Shown: positions 54,874 through 64,000 of the stretch, piece by piece
Position numbering within the stretch: position 1 is the stretch's first letter
How the letters are laid out: the number at the start of each line of letters is the position of its first letter
Assembly: GCA_029948255.1 (NCBI GenBank)
Contig: JALIZF010001245.1
Coordinates: 124,001-188,000, forward strand
Direction: 5' to 3'
DNA from: Telmatactis stephensoni
Lineage: Eukaryota > Cnidaria > Anthozoa > Actiniaria > Isophelliidae
DNA length: 64,000 nucleotides
Position numbers and translations under genes: made by a program
Notes under the pieces: model-generated
What the model saw: the letters and a program-made list of their open reading frames with translations, nothing else
Databases searched by the model: none
What the model was told of the DNA's origin: nothing

Positions 54874-56271
54874 GTGGAAGAGTGGGGGTTTGGGTGTCTT
54901 CGTATGTGTATGTTTGTGGAACTTTTTGGCGCTTTGATCAAGAAGCTTCAACACTTAACGATAAGTATTCAGATTTTCTTATTGATAATTATAGTAAGTG
55001 TTATATTTTACACAATGGCCGAAGCATCGACACGTGTAGAATTTGAAGAAGACGAAACCGATCGTCTGGCTGAGGCCGTAATGACACTCAGGCGATCAGG
55101 GCTGTTTTCTGTGGAGCCCATAGAACAGCTACCTGAGCACTCAGAACAGTTATCAGAGGAAAATCTATTTGGCTTCAATTTGAACACCACGAACATAAAA
55201 GAGACCACCCAATATGAAATGACTTCTACGCCCACACGATTCAAAACTATGTTGCTCCCACCCTCGAGTTTTATTGTGCCCGTTAAGTCCAGCACCCCTA
55301 CGTTGCGGGAAACTAGAATGACGCAGACTGAACCTTTTGAACGCGGTCCGTCCAAAAGCTTCCGAATTGACTCAGACAAGGCTAAAGAAATTGCTAAGTC
55401 CACAAGTCTAGAAATAGATCCTCTTGTATATGGTCGGGCGCCTAGAATTTCTACTTTTTCAGGAAGTATCTCCAAAGGGGAAGTAAGCTTCGAAGCTTGG
55501 AAGTTTGAAGTTAGATGCCTAATGAAAGATAAAGTGTGCCATAAAGATTTGCTTCTTCAAAGCGTCCGCCGTTCTTTGAAAGGAGAAGCAAGTCGTGTTG
55601 CCATGCACCTCGGGGAGGATGCCACCTTGGATGTCATCCTACAAAAGCTCGAGACGGTTTACGGCATTGTACAAAGTGGTACAACTTTACTTCAGCAGTT
55701 CTACAATTCCAAGCAGGAAGTAGATGAAACAGTAGCTGCTTATGGGTGTAAGTTGGAAGATATTCTAAACAAAGCCATTAGTCGAGGAGCAGTCGCCAAA
55801 GAGCAAGCTGACGAGATGCTAAGGAGTAAGTTATGGACCGGCCTAAGAGACGAACGGGTAAGAAACGCCACGCGCCATAAGTATGATAGCATACGTGACT
55901 TCGATAAGCTGAGAGCTGAACTCAGAGCTATGGAACAAGATATACATGAGCTCGATGGTGTGCGCGGGAAAGTGCCGAAAGTACAGAAAGCAACGTACAT
56001 GCCGCAAACGAAAACTGCTCGTGAATGCCCAAAGACAACTGGTGTGAGCGAAATTTCGGACAAAAGCACTTTAGAAGAATTAGCAAAAAAAGTCAACGCG
56101 CTAGAAGCTAAGATAAAGGAACTTCCAGACAATACAAAGATGCTAAGTAGGATTTTGGAAAAAATCGAGAAATTAGAGAAAAATCCTAGTTACGGAAAGG
56201 ACACACCTAAAGAAAAAGAGTCGGCCAAACCGTCAAACTCTGGGAGACCTCTGGCGAGGGACAGGCAGTAG
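54874..56271 (+). CDS. gag: Gag of the gypsy element
   Basis: The open frame starts at 54874, but the preferred start is the ATG at 55015 (MAEASTRVEFEEDETDRLAE) with good context. The upstream residues look like leader translated by chance. From there about 419 residues: an acidic N-terminus, a capsid-type central region (EVSFEAWKFEVRCLMKD, GTTLLQQFYNSKQEVDETVA), and two coiled coils near the C-terminus (LEELAKKVNALEAKIKEL, MLSRILEKIEKLEK). There is no zinc knuckle. The stop is 26 bases before the pol ATG in another frame, so pol needs frameshifting, reinitiation or a separate message. Confidence 0.85.
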   Translation: MEEWGFGCLRMCMFVELFGALIKKLQHLTISIQIFLLIIIVSVIFYTMAEASTRVEFEEDETDRLAEAVMTLRRSGLFSVEPIEQLPEHSEQLSEENLFGFNLNTTNIKETTQYEMTSTPTRFKTMLLPPSSFIVPVKSSTPTLRETRMTQTEPFERGPSKSFRIDSDKAKEIAKSTSLEIDPLVYGRAPRISTFSGSISKGEVSFEAWKFEVRCLMKDKVCHKDLLLQSVRRSLKGEASRVAMHLGEDATLDVILQKLETVYGIVQSGTTLLQQFYNSKQEVDETVAAYGCKLEDILNKAISRGAVAKEQADEMLRSKLWTGLRDERVRNATRHKYDSIRDFDKLRAELRAMEQDIHELDGVRGKVPKVQKATYMPQTKTARECPKTTGVSEISDKSTLEELAKKVNALEAKIKELPDNTKMLSRILEKIEKLEKNPSYGKDTPKEKESAKPSNSGRPLARDRQ

Positions 56272-56297
56272 GTCTTGGAGAGAAGAAACGTCCCGAC

Positions 56298-59200
56298 ATG
56301 TCTGACCTATTGGGAGATGTTAATGTAAGTTTACTGTATGTAGAAAATGTTCCTTGCCTTGTATTAGTTGATACAGGTTCTCAAATTTCCACTGTTAGTG
56401 AAAATTTCTATAACGAGTATCTTTCAGATTGTCCCCTACAACAGCTGGATCTTTTAGTTAAGATTGAAGGTGCAGGTGGTCAAGAGGTACCATTTAAAGG
56501 TTTTATCGAGGTTGAAGTCTCGTTTCCAGAGCAAAGTAGCGGTGTTGATGAAAGAGTCCAGGCATTACTACTAGTTGTTCCCAACACAGCGTTTAACAAG
56601 CAAGTACCAGTGGTTCTAGGGACTAATTTAATTAAGCAATGTAAAGACAGGTGTATCGAACATCATGGACAATCTTATCTTCGTCGAGCAAAACCCGATT
56701 TGGCTTGGAGATTGGCTTACCAGAACTTGGCGCACCGAGATAAAAAGTCCAGAAAAGCGTTAAAAACCAACAAGGTGAGAGTAGAATCAGATAATCCAAT
56801 AGTAATCCATGCCAACGAAACCACAGTTGTTTGGTCAAAAGTTAAGACACAGAAAATTAGCTGTGTATCTCTGTGTGCCTTAGTAGAGCCTGATAGCGAA
56901 GAATTACTATCTCCCTTAGAAGTGATCCCAACATTAGTTAGAGTGAATATGGATGGAAAGCGGAACTGTATTCCAATCAAAGTTCATAATCCTTCACCGA
57001 AAGATGTCACAATACCACCTAGAGCGGCTTTTGCTTCCCTGCAACAGGTACGTATAGTGAGTGGGTCCGAGGAATCAGTTGAGCCAGAGCAGATTGACCC
57101 TGCAGTTTGCCAATTTGAATTTAGTGACTCGCCAATGAATGAAGAGCAGAAGAAAACGGCGTTGGATATGTTAGGCAAGTGGGAGAGCAGGGTTTTTGCG
57201 AGAAGTTCTAACGACCTAGGTTGTACGTCATCTGTAAAACACAAAATTCACTTGACCGATAATGTGCCATTTAAGCAGCGACACCGTCGTATTCCGCCAT
57301 CACAATATGAAGAAGTGCGTCAACACTTAAAAGAAATGCTAGACTGTGGTGTAATACGTGAATCGCATAGCCCCTGGTCCTCACCCGTTGTTTTGGTACG
57401 CAAACGAGACGGCAGTTTAAGATTTTGCATAGACTTCCGAAAACTGAATTTGCGAACCATCAAGGACGCCTATTCCATCCCTAGAATAGACGAGGCTTTG
57501 GAGGCAATGGGAGGGTCTTCATGGTTCACGGTATTGGATCTAAAAAGTGGGTATTGGCAGATTGAAGTAGAGGAGGAGGACAAGCCCAAAACAGCCTTTA
57601 CGGTAGGGCCGCTTGGCTTTTATGAGTGTAACAGAATGGCTTTTGGGTTAACCAACGCCCCTGCAACATTCCAACGTTTAATGGAACACTGTATGTCTGA
57701 CTTGAATTTCAGGAAATGCATAGTTTATATAGACGACATCGTAGTCTACGCTAAGACATTTCAAGAACACTTAGAGAGATTAGAAGCTGTATTTGAAAGA
57801 CTTGAAAGATATGGTTTGAAACTCAAGTCCTCGAAATGTTCTTTCTTCCAGAATAAGGTAAAGTATTTGGGTCATGTTATTTCCTCAGAAGGAATAGAGA
57901 CGGATCCGGATAAGATAGAAGCCGTTAAAAACTGGCCAATCCCAAAGAATCTAGCAGATTTGAGAACATTTCTTGGCTTCGCAGGCTACTATAGGAAATT
58001 CGTACCGAACTTTACTCGACTGGTTAAACCATTAAACGATCTGGTAACACGCATGCTCAAGTCGGGTAAGAAAAGTGAAAAAGAATGGGAATGGACGGAG
58101 GAGTGCCAGAGAGCTTTCGAACGTGTTGTAGAGATTTTGTCGTCGCCTCTTGTTCTGGGATATCCTGATTTTAAGAAACCATTTGTATTAAACACCGATG
58201 CAAGTAAGGATGGATTAGGTGCGACATTGAGCCAGATAGAAGATGGAAAGGAAAAAGTGATTGCCTTTGCCAGTAGAGCTTTACGTAAAAGCGAGCAGAA
58301 CTACCCCACGCATAAGCTAGAGTTTCTTTGCTTGAAATGGGCTGTAACAGAAAAGTTCCATGATTATCTGTATGGTAATACATTTACAGTCCACACTGAT
58401 AATAATCCCTTGACGTACGTAACCACCTCTGCAAAATTAGACGCAACGGGACACCGTTGGTTAGCTGCCCTAGCCACTTACAATTTTGACATTGTGTATC
58501 GTTCAGGTAGGAAGAACGTTGACGCAGATGCTTTGTCCAGAAGACCGCACGAAGACATGTGTACCATTAAAGGGGATACTATCAAAGCCATTTCTCAGTC
58601 TTTGTCTCTGGATGGTGTTCCATGTATTGAGAATTTTCTTGTTGACATAGATAGTATTACAGAAGAATCTGGAATTTGTTGCCAGTCTCAGACTTCAATA
58701 CCTGCTTTGAGTCATGAAGATCTCCGTTCGCTGGTACAGGATGATAAAGTTCTTGCAAAGGTAAAAATGTACTTGGAGAAAGGCAGTAAGCCATCTAGAA
58801 GGGAAGCCAGGAACGAGGAAAACAAGGTATTAAGAATACTCAAATCCTGGGACCAACTTATTCTTGATAAAGGTGTTATTTACAGGCGTGGCAAAACAGG
58901 CCCTCAAGGTGAACATGTTCTACAACTACTTGTACCGGAGAAATTGAAGAGGAAGGCTTTATCTGGAGTTCACGATGATTCGGGCCATTTTTCAGTTGAG
59001 CGCACATTAGACCTAGCTAGATCGAGATTCTATTGGCCTGGGATGGCTAAAGATGTTGAAAACTGGGTGAAGAACTGCAAGGCTTGTGTCCTACGAAAGA
59101 ATCCACGTAGGGTAGCCCCTCTAGTGAGCGTGACGACATCAGAGCCTCTTGAACTTGTCTGCATGGACTTCTTAAAGCTTGAAAAATGCAAAGGAGGATA

Positions 59201-60197
59201 TGAGAATATTCTTATAATAACTGACCACTTCACCAGGTACGCACAGGCTATTCCCACCCTGAACCAAACAGCCAAGACAACAGCTAAAGCACTATTCAAC
59301 AACTTTATAGTTCATTATGGTTTTCCAGCTAGAATTCATAGCGACCAGGGAAGGAACTTCGAATCGAAGATCATTAGTCAGTTGTGTAAAATGGCGAACA
59401 TCACTAAAACGAGGACCACGCCCTATCATCCAATGGGAAACGGTATGTGTGAACGTTTTAATCGTACATTGCTGCACATGCTGGGAACGTTGGGAAAAGA
59501 ACAGAAAGCAAATTGGAAAGAATTTGTGGCACCAGTCGTTCACGCTTATAATGCAACCAAGCACGACAGTACTGGAGTCTCACCGTTTTATTTGATGTTT
59601 GGTCGCCACCCCAGATTAGCGATAGACCTGTACTTCAGCCATGATCCTAATGCTTTTCAAGGTAAGGATCAATCAGTCTTTATTGAAGATCTACGGAAAC
59701 GTTTGGATTACGCCTATAAGCTAGCAAAGGGCAATGCCACAACTTCATCGAGACACCAGAAAGAGATATATGATCGTCGCAGACCAACATCAGGCACGCT
59801 TGGCCCTGGTGATAAGGTACTGGTGAAAAACGTGACCCCTCAAGGGAAACTGGATAATTACTTGGAAGATGACATATATATTGTGGTAGACAAACCAAAT
59901 GAAGATATTCCAGTTTATAACGTTAAACGTGAAGACGGAAAAGGACGTACTAAGAGACTTCATAGAAATCTCCTTTTGCCGTGCCCAACTTCAGGTTTGC
60001 ATTCTTCACACAGTTCGTATGAGAGACAGGAACAGACACACGATTCCGAGATGAGAAATAGGCACAGCTATGAGCCATCAAATACCGAAAGTAATAGTGA
60101 CTCTGAAGAAACGGATGACGAAAAACGTACAGATAGACCACAACGTAATCGAAGGAAACCCACTTGGATGAGAAATTCAAGTTGGATCTTCTCATAG
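56298..60197 (+). CDS. pol: Pol of the gypsy element
   Basis: 1,299 residues, full length. Protease: LVLVDTGSQISTV at about residues 22-34. Reverse transcriptase: SPVVLVRKRDGSLRFCIDFR to the catalytic VYIDDIVVY near 477. RNase H: VLNTDASKDGLGATLSQ near 632 and FTVHTDNNPLTYV. Integrase: HHCC zinc region (HDDSGHFSVERT...CKACVLRK), then catalytic Asp in CMDFLKL (about 956), Asp in HSDQGRNFE (about 1015) and Glu in NGMCERFN (about 1051), and a C-terminal GPF/Y-like domain (GPGDKVLVKNVTPQGKL). The tail is polar and acidic. Every expected catalytic residue is visible and no break is seen. The start ATG is the first in frame, just upstream of the protease. Confidence 0.92.
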   Translation: MSDLLGDVNVSLLYVENVPCLVLVDTGSQISTVSENFYNEYLSDCPLQQLDLLVKIEGAGGQEVPFKGFIEVEVSFPEQSSGVDERVQALLLVVPNTAFNKQVPVVLGTNLIKQCKDRCIEHHGQSYLRRAKPDLAWRLAYQNLAHRDKKSRKALKTNKVRVESDNPIVIHANETTVVWSKVKTQKISCVSLCALVEPDSEELLSPLEVIPTLVRVNMDGKRNCIPIKVHNPSPKDVTIPPRAAFASLQQVRIVSGSEESVEPEQIDPAVCQFEFSDSPMNEEQKKTALDMLGKWESRVFARSSNDLGCTSSVKHKIHLTDNVPFKQRHRRIPPSQYEEVRQHLKEMLDCGVIRESHSPWSSPVVLVRKRDGSLRFCIDFRKLNLRTIKDAYSIPRIDEALEAMGGSSWFTVLDLKSGYWQIEVEEEDKPKTAFTVGPLGFYECNRMAFGLTNAPATFQRLMEHCMSDLNFRKCIVYIDDIVVYAKTFQEHLERLEAVFERLERYGLKLKSSKCSFFQNKVKYLGHVISSEGIETDPDKIEAVKNWPIPKNLADLRTFLGFAGYYRKFVPNFTRLVKPLNDLVTRMLKSGKKSEKEWEWTEECQRAFERVVEILSSPLVLGYPDFKKPFVLNTDASKDGLGATLSQIEDGKEKVIAFASRALRKSEQNYPTHKLEFLCLKWAVTEKFHDYLYGNTFTVHTDNNPLTYVTTSAKLDATGHRWLAALATYNFDIVYRSGRKNVDADALSRRPHEDMCTIKGDTIKAISQSLSLDGVPCIENFLVDIDSITEESGICCQSQTSIPALSHEDLRSLVQDDKVLAKVKMYLEKGSKPSRREARNEENKVLRILKSWDQLILDKGVIYRRGKTGPQGEHVLQLLVPEKLKRKALSGVHDDSGHFSVERTLDLARSRFYWPGMAKDVENWVKNCKACVLRKNPRRVAPLVSVTTSEPLELVCMDFLKLEKCKGGYENILIITDHFTRYAQAIPTLNQTAKTTAKALFNNFIVHYGFPARIHSDQGRNFESKIISQLCKMANITKTRTTPYHPMGNGMCERFNRTLLHMLGTLGKEQKANWKEFVAPVVHAYNATKHDSTGVSPFYLMFGRHPRLAIDLYFSHDPNAFQGKDQSVFIEDLRKRLDYAYKLAKGNATTSSRHQKEIYDRRRPTSGTLGPGDKVLVKNVTPQGKLDNYLEDDIYIVVDKPNEDIPVYNVKREDGKGRTKRLHRNLLLPCPTSGLHSSHSSYERQEQTHDSEMRNRHSYEPSNTESNSDSEETDDEKRTDRPQRNRRKPTWMRNSSWIFS

Positions 60198-60300
60198 CAG
60201 TCAAGGCAAGTTCATTTTGTTATTTCTCTTTCAGCATCGGGGCTTCGGGTCTTCCTGAGAATGAAAGGTGAGTAACCATATGTTCCCATTTAGTAAAGAG

Positions 60301-60329
60301 AAGAGGAGGGAAAAAAAAACAGGGAAAGG
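60301..60329 (+). promoter_or_regulatory. polypurine tract
   Basis: AAGAGGAGGGAAAAAAAAAC followed by AGGGAAAGG directly abuts the 3' LTR. It primes plus-strand DNA synthesis. Confidence 0.85.
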
Positions 60330-60639
60330 TGTAAGAGAGCGTAATTAGTGTGTGTATTGTATTGTTTGTTACGTGTTATGTATTGTATTGTTTGTGTGTC
60401 ACGTGGGTTGTGCGTATTTAAGAGCGCAGCCATTCACCGGATAAGAAAATTGGGGCTCGTGGTCCAAAGTAAGAGAGCGGCGCAAAAGGTTATACTAAAA
60501 CTCAAGGAGCACTCACTCTATTGCTCTTCGTTCACTGAAGAAGGAAAGACACCTCAAACTGGGATAACTAAGAGTCAATCTAGTTATCTGTAAAGTGACC
60601 TGTAGAGTTATCCGTAACTTGAATAAAGAAGTTGTTACA
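60330..60639 (+). repeat. 3' LTR
   Basis: 310 bp, two substitutions against the 5' LTR. Confidence 0.92.
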
Positions 60640-61019
60640 TATAGTTTTGCTGTTGAGCTGTCTTGCAGGATGACGAGCGTTTGGCATTCTTATCGGCTGC
60701 AAAGGAAACAAAAACACGTAGTTGTCAATCTAGAAAACAGAATGCAGCAGCAAATGTTAAATGTTGTCTGTAGCAAGAATTAAAGTTTGTAAAGTTTATA
60801 CTTACGCGTATGATTTTCAATCAGCTTCAAAAGTTGAATCTTCTTGAGTCCATCATGTCAGAAGAGAATGATTTGAGCTTGATCAACACCACTTATACAG
60901 TTTCTAGTACTCGAGGGACAACAGGAATGTTCAAAAAGAAATGACATTATTGTACAAAAATAAAAGGGAACATTCCAGCTAAAACACAAACGATTTTCCA
61001 CGAATAAAAATTGCACGTG

Positions 61020-61460
61020 AAATATCTCATCTTTATTAAAATACACGGATATAACGGCGTGTACGGATCGACGGAGTCCCATATGCAAATGAAGTGGATA
61101 TCCCAATATAACCTGTAAGTATGCCCCTTAGGTGGTACATTGGTCTGTCTGTCCTACTTGTCCTTCATAACTTTATTGTAAAATACACGGATATAACGGC
61201 GTGTACGGATCGACGGAGTCCTATATACAAATGAAGTGGGTATCCCAATATAACCTGTAAGTATACCCCCTTAGGGGATACATTGGTCTGTCCGTCCTCC
61301 TACCCCTTCATATCTCTATTTTAAGATACACGGATATAACGGCGTGTACGGATCGACGGAGTCCCATATGCAAATGAAGTGGATATCCCACTATAACCTG
61401 TAAGTATGCCCCTTAGGTGATACATTGGTCTGTCCGCCCTACTTCTCCTTCATAACTTAA
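61020..61460 (+). repeat. tandem repeat, unit about 142 bp, three copies
   Basis: Each unit holds ACACGGATATAACGGCGTGT, ACGGATCGACGGAGTCC, AAATGAAGTGG and CCTGTAAGTATGCCCC. Copies begin near 61043, 61185 and 61328 and differ by a few bases. Confidence 0.85.
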
Positions 61461-61464
61461 GTGA

Positions 61465-61809
61465 AATACAGCATCTGTGGAAACTTTGGTGATTTAAAGA
61501 AAATCAAACAGATTAAATCTCTTAAAATCGCTTTGAAATGTCGTGCATTTGTCTGAATTTTTCTATGCAGTTTACCGCTTGTCTGAAGCTCATCAATTTT
61601 GCGAGATATTAGAGGAAAACCATTTTTTACGATGTTTGATTTTCGCTATTTTAAAAACGTTGATCGATTTAATTATAACAACATTTAAAACTTCAATCTT
61701 ATCCTCACATTTAGTGTAGAAACCAAGTCCATTGGTGCGCATTATATAAGTTGTCCATTGCGCCAAATGAAAATGAGCGGTGCGGTCTGAAAAAAATTAC
61801 TTCGAGTCA
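61465..61809. mobile_element. diverged relative of the TTAA foldback, one arm
   Basis: It ends AAATTACTTCGAGTCACC followed by TTAA (61810-61813), matching the end ATTACTATAGGGAGTCACC-TTAA of the element at 4327-6229. Further inward similarity includes AATCAAACAGATT and GTTTACCGCTT. The left end was not located. The tandem repeat at 61020 may belong to it. Confidence 0.55.
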
Positions 61810-62186
61810 CCTTAAACATACCTGGCGTTTCAAATATCCCTCAAAACTTGAAATAAATTATATTGAACTTGATTTATCAGTGTTTTTCTCCAAGCTTTTG
61901 TTGAAAGAGCTCGTTTGGACTAAATTTCCATCCAGTGACTCTGAAACTGCCGGCCGTGAATCCTCCTTCGCTTTTGCCGCAGCACAGCGTGGTTTTGAAA
62001 ATCTTTTTCCCCATAGAGCTTTTATTTTGCATGACATCGATGACTTTTGTGATGAATGAGCTTATCTGCTTGAATTCTTACTGAATAAAGATTAATTGAA
62101 CAGCCATGACTGAAAATCCTTCGATAAAAAGTGCTGAGAGGAGCCAGTTTGAAGAAACATTTTCATCAGAAATGAAGTCGCTTCTG

Positions 62187-62230
62187 ATTGGACGTATCGT
62201 TTTTCTCACGCGTGAAGAAAACGATACGCG
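62187..62230. repeat. short hairpin ACGTATCGTTTTT/AAAACGATACG
   Basis: Inverted arms of 11 to 12 bases around CTCACGCGTGAG. Confidence 0.6.
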
Positions 62231-62420
62231 CATTCTGATTGGCGGAGATTGGTAAACAAAGGAAAATCTATTGAATTGCTTTTCTGTGAGTAAATCTCGA
62301 TATGTATATAATAAATAAATAAATGTATATATATATTATATATATAATTAGATATATAGATCAATTTGATAAATACAGAAGTAATGTATCATTTGATTGA
62401 TTACATTACCATTTGCCGTT

Positions 62421-62768
62421 TCAAAAAATGGGCTTTTTTTTTCTTAAAGAAAAATAGGTTGGCGAATTTTTGATAGGAGCTGGAATTGAATACCAGATAG
62501 TTGATAAACAGAATTTGAATGTAGAAATACCATAGTTTGTATTAGCAGAAGGCTTAAAGAAATTATGCTCAATTGCATATCTGGTGTTATAGCCATGAAT
62601 GTCAGAGGTTGGGGTAACATATCCAATAAAAGGATCGCGGGCTACAAGTGATTTGGTAAATGTAATTTTATATCCAAACAGAGCAACTTTGAATTCATAA
62701 ATGTTATTAAAAGTCAAAATGCCCAAATAGGTTATAGTAAGGCTTTGCACTTTCTCTGTTATTAGCAA
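62421..62768 (-). pseudogene. LINE reverse transcriptase C-terminal fragment
   Basis: 115 codons: HGYNTRYAIEHNFFKPSAN, TNYGISTFKFCLSTIWYSIP and a basic end. The order DIHxYNTR...TNYG...xxWxxIP is the C-terminus common to many non-LTR retrotransposons. 5'-truncated, and no tail was identified. Confidence 0.7.
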
Positions 62769-63152
62769 AAAATATACTTCGTATACATTTATTTTGTAAG
62801 ATCAGTGAATACTTAACTAAGTCTCCTTTTAGCGGCGCCGTTTGCCGCAGCGTAGTATACCATAAGTCAAATAAGGATACATTAAGGTAGAGTGCTTACA
62901 ATATATCCGTGAAAAACTTTGCAAACAAAATTGTGCAATTTAGTACAAATTACAAAACTTAGAAATAAGTGAAGCATGAAAAGCACGTGCACACGGACTA
63001 TAAATTGTAAGAACGACAATAAACATCAAAAACGGCTCAACGCACCCTTAGCTTTAGAGTGGTTTTCATAAACCCGTGAAATACACTTTAGCTTATTACA
63101 CTTTATTACACTTTGGCTCTTTTGTATTCTATTATATTTCTTGACTATTTAG

Positions 63153-63338
63153 AGGTTAACGCACTCAGCGAGTGAATTATCGGGATTTATCTTCACGAGT
63201 TTGCTAACAATGAACGAGAAATTTTAAATACTGCACGAGGCGTTAGCCGAGTGCAGTATGAAAAAATTTCGAGTTCATTGTTAGTAAACGAGTGAAGATA
63301 AAATCCCGATAATTCACGAGCAAAGAGTGCGTTAACCT
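63153..63338. mobile_element. hairpin MITE (186 bp)
   Basis: Arms of about 85 bases, beginning AGGTTAACGCACTC and containing TTATCGGGATTTATCTTCAC, are imperfect inverted repeats around a short loop (GAGGCGTTAGCCGAG). No target duplication was clear. Confidence 0.75.
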
Positions 63339-63750
63339 TTTTATTATTCAATTTGAATACACTGCAGAAGCAGGCTATTTAAACTGTCAGTCGACTTCAC
63401 TAGAAATAACTCAAGTCACTCAAAATATTAAGACTTAATTCAAAATTAGATTAATAGCATTTGGTAATTTTAACAATACAAAATAAATCTTTCAGAAGAA
63501 AACTAGGAGAAAAGTAGCGTGATAGATAATAAACGAGTTCTCAGAATCCATGTTTACAACTTATAAAGTTAATTGCTCGGTAAAATTGAAATCGTCCATA
63601 AATATAACTTAACAAAGAACTCGGATTTTTTTTGGATCGTTAAAAGTGATTCAGCACTGAGTCCTAGAACTCTGTAAGTGAAAGGTCTAGAAGATTATCG
63701 CTGGAGTTATGGATATAGGTTTAAACTGGCGACTTACGGTTGAAACGCTG

Positions 63751-63937
63751 CTAAACTTTGGTGCCGCCGGCAAGAAGCCTGGAAGAAGTAAGTAAGTTAT
63801 AGTTTTCGACGAGCCGAAGGCTGAAGTACTCGTTTGGCGTTTTCTTCGATTCCTGATAAAATTTCTTTACCCCATCTGAGAGAAGTTGGGGGGAAAGGAT
63901 TTCCAGACTTTCTGTTGGATATTTTTTGGATAGCCAG
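63751..63937 (-). CDS. candidate exon, unrecognised
   Basis: The open minus-strand frame follows an acceptor-like TTTGTTTTTTAG at about 63938 and reads DWLSKKYPTESLEILSPQ, LLSDGVKKFYQESKKTPNEY and on to a stop at 63751. The helical, polar look resembles N-terminal parts of ZMYM/QRICH1-like proteins only weakly. The gene would continue right, outside the window. Confidence 0.35.
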
Positions 63938-64000
63938 TCTAAAAAACAAAAATTATAATGATGAATTTGCAAAGCCGGCGAATAGTGTTTTGACAAAAAC

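Larger units (their letters stand above)
53632..60639 (+). mobile_element. complete Ty3/gypsy LTR retrotransposon
   Basis: Two 310-bp LTRs (53632-53941, 60330-60639) differ at two positions (53713/60411 G to T, and 53871/60569 C to T). TATA lies at both outer edges as a 4-bp target duplication. A primer-binding site complementary to tRNA-Lys, a 1-kb leader, gag and a full pol follow, and a polypurine tract precedes the 3' LTR. No stop or frameshift was seen in gag or pol, so it may be competent. It lies in an exon of the helicase-like gene, in opposite orientation. Confidence 0.93.
42465..60696 (-). pseudogene. SF3-helicase-like gene split by two LTR retrotransposons
   Basis: Read on the minus strand and skipping both elements, coding sequence is collinear: 60640-60696, 52920-53631, 52409-52919, 52019-52317, 51384-51934, then 42465-42898. 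The P-loop exon (52019-52317) has VPCLIGAPDSDKTSLF, a Walker A in which the Gly before Lys is Asp, then EVIFIDEAYSSIMDIDDWK (Walker B) and LTQGGWTAHDVK, with a motif-C-like LIACQQELEF. The motif order fits superfamily 3 helicases. The preceding parts supply a long alpha-helical N-terminal region and the following exon an acidic tail. Several one- or two-base shifts (near 52570, 52215 and 52065) and stops show decay independent of the insertions. I recall similar uncharacterised coral proteins. Viral or transposon origin is possible. Confidence 0.65.

Overview
This is an AT-rich, intron-containing metazoan window, most likely from a cnidarian (stony coral or sea anemone). That guess rests on the mix of Ngaro-type, BEL/Pao and Ty3/gypsy retroelements, PIF/Harbinger, P-like and Crypton-like transposases, TTAA-flanked foldbacks, and several spliced, uncharacterised protein families that I recall from anthozoan proteomes (recollection, not checked). 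I see no rRNA, no functional tRNA gene, no CRISPR and no bacterial operon structure. Almost everything recognisable is mobile-element sequence or decayed transposon-derived genes. Most coding pieces outside the + strand gypsy element lie on the minus strand.

Layout. 1-2304: 5' part of a minus-strand Ty3/gypsy element with a 99-bp LTR. 3125-9393: nested copies of one repeat family (ends AGCGGAGCTCCC), one split by a 1.9-kb foldback element with TTAA target duplication. 9520-10310: a degenerate minisatellite. 10475-11948: minus exons of a P-transposase-like gene. 13275-17955: an Ngaro-type tyrosine-recombinase retrotransposon with split direct repeats. 18283-19069: two inverted-repeat elements. 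19100-20462 and 23205-24810: exons of two uncharacterised minus-strand gene families. 21674-26919: a Myb/SANT-like ORF and a broken Harbinger transposase. 27115-29760: a gypsy integrase remnant and a duplicated segment with two clean insertions in one copy.

31506-38000: a BEL/Pao element that has lost its reverse transcriptase and is cut by LINE 3' ends and a poly-Q-bearing insert. 38440-40370: a tRNA-type SINE and minisatellites. 40471-42059: a + strand C2H2, tyrosine-recombinase and Myb pseudogene (Crypton-like). 42465-60696: one minus-strand gene with SF3-helicase-like P-loop motifs, decayed and carrying two younger LTR retrotransposons. The first (42903-51380, minus) has gag, truncated pol and an env-like region, with 520-bp LTRs that look identical. 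The second (53632-60639, plus) is a complete gag-pol gypsy with 310-bp LTRs differing at two positions. 60900-64000: a three-copy tandem repeat, a relative of the foldback element, a LINE remnant and a hairpin MITE.

How the parts relate. Each nested insertion dates the one it interrupts. The helicase-like gene is oldest and was already frameshifted. The + strand gypsy is young, and the env-bearing element is younger still but cannot be autonomous because it lacks integrase. The strongest candidates for something undescribed are the helicase-like locus, the env-bearing trans-mobilised element, a 35-nt mature tRNA-Asp 3' fragment with its own 13-bp target duplication inside the gypsy leader, and the giant TTAA foldback.
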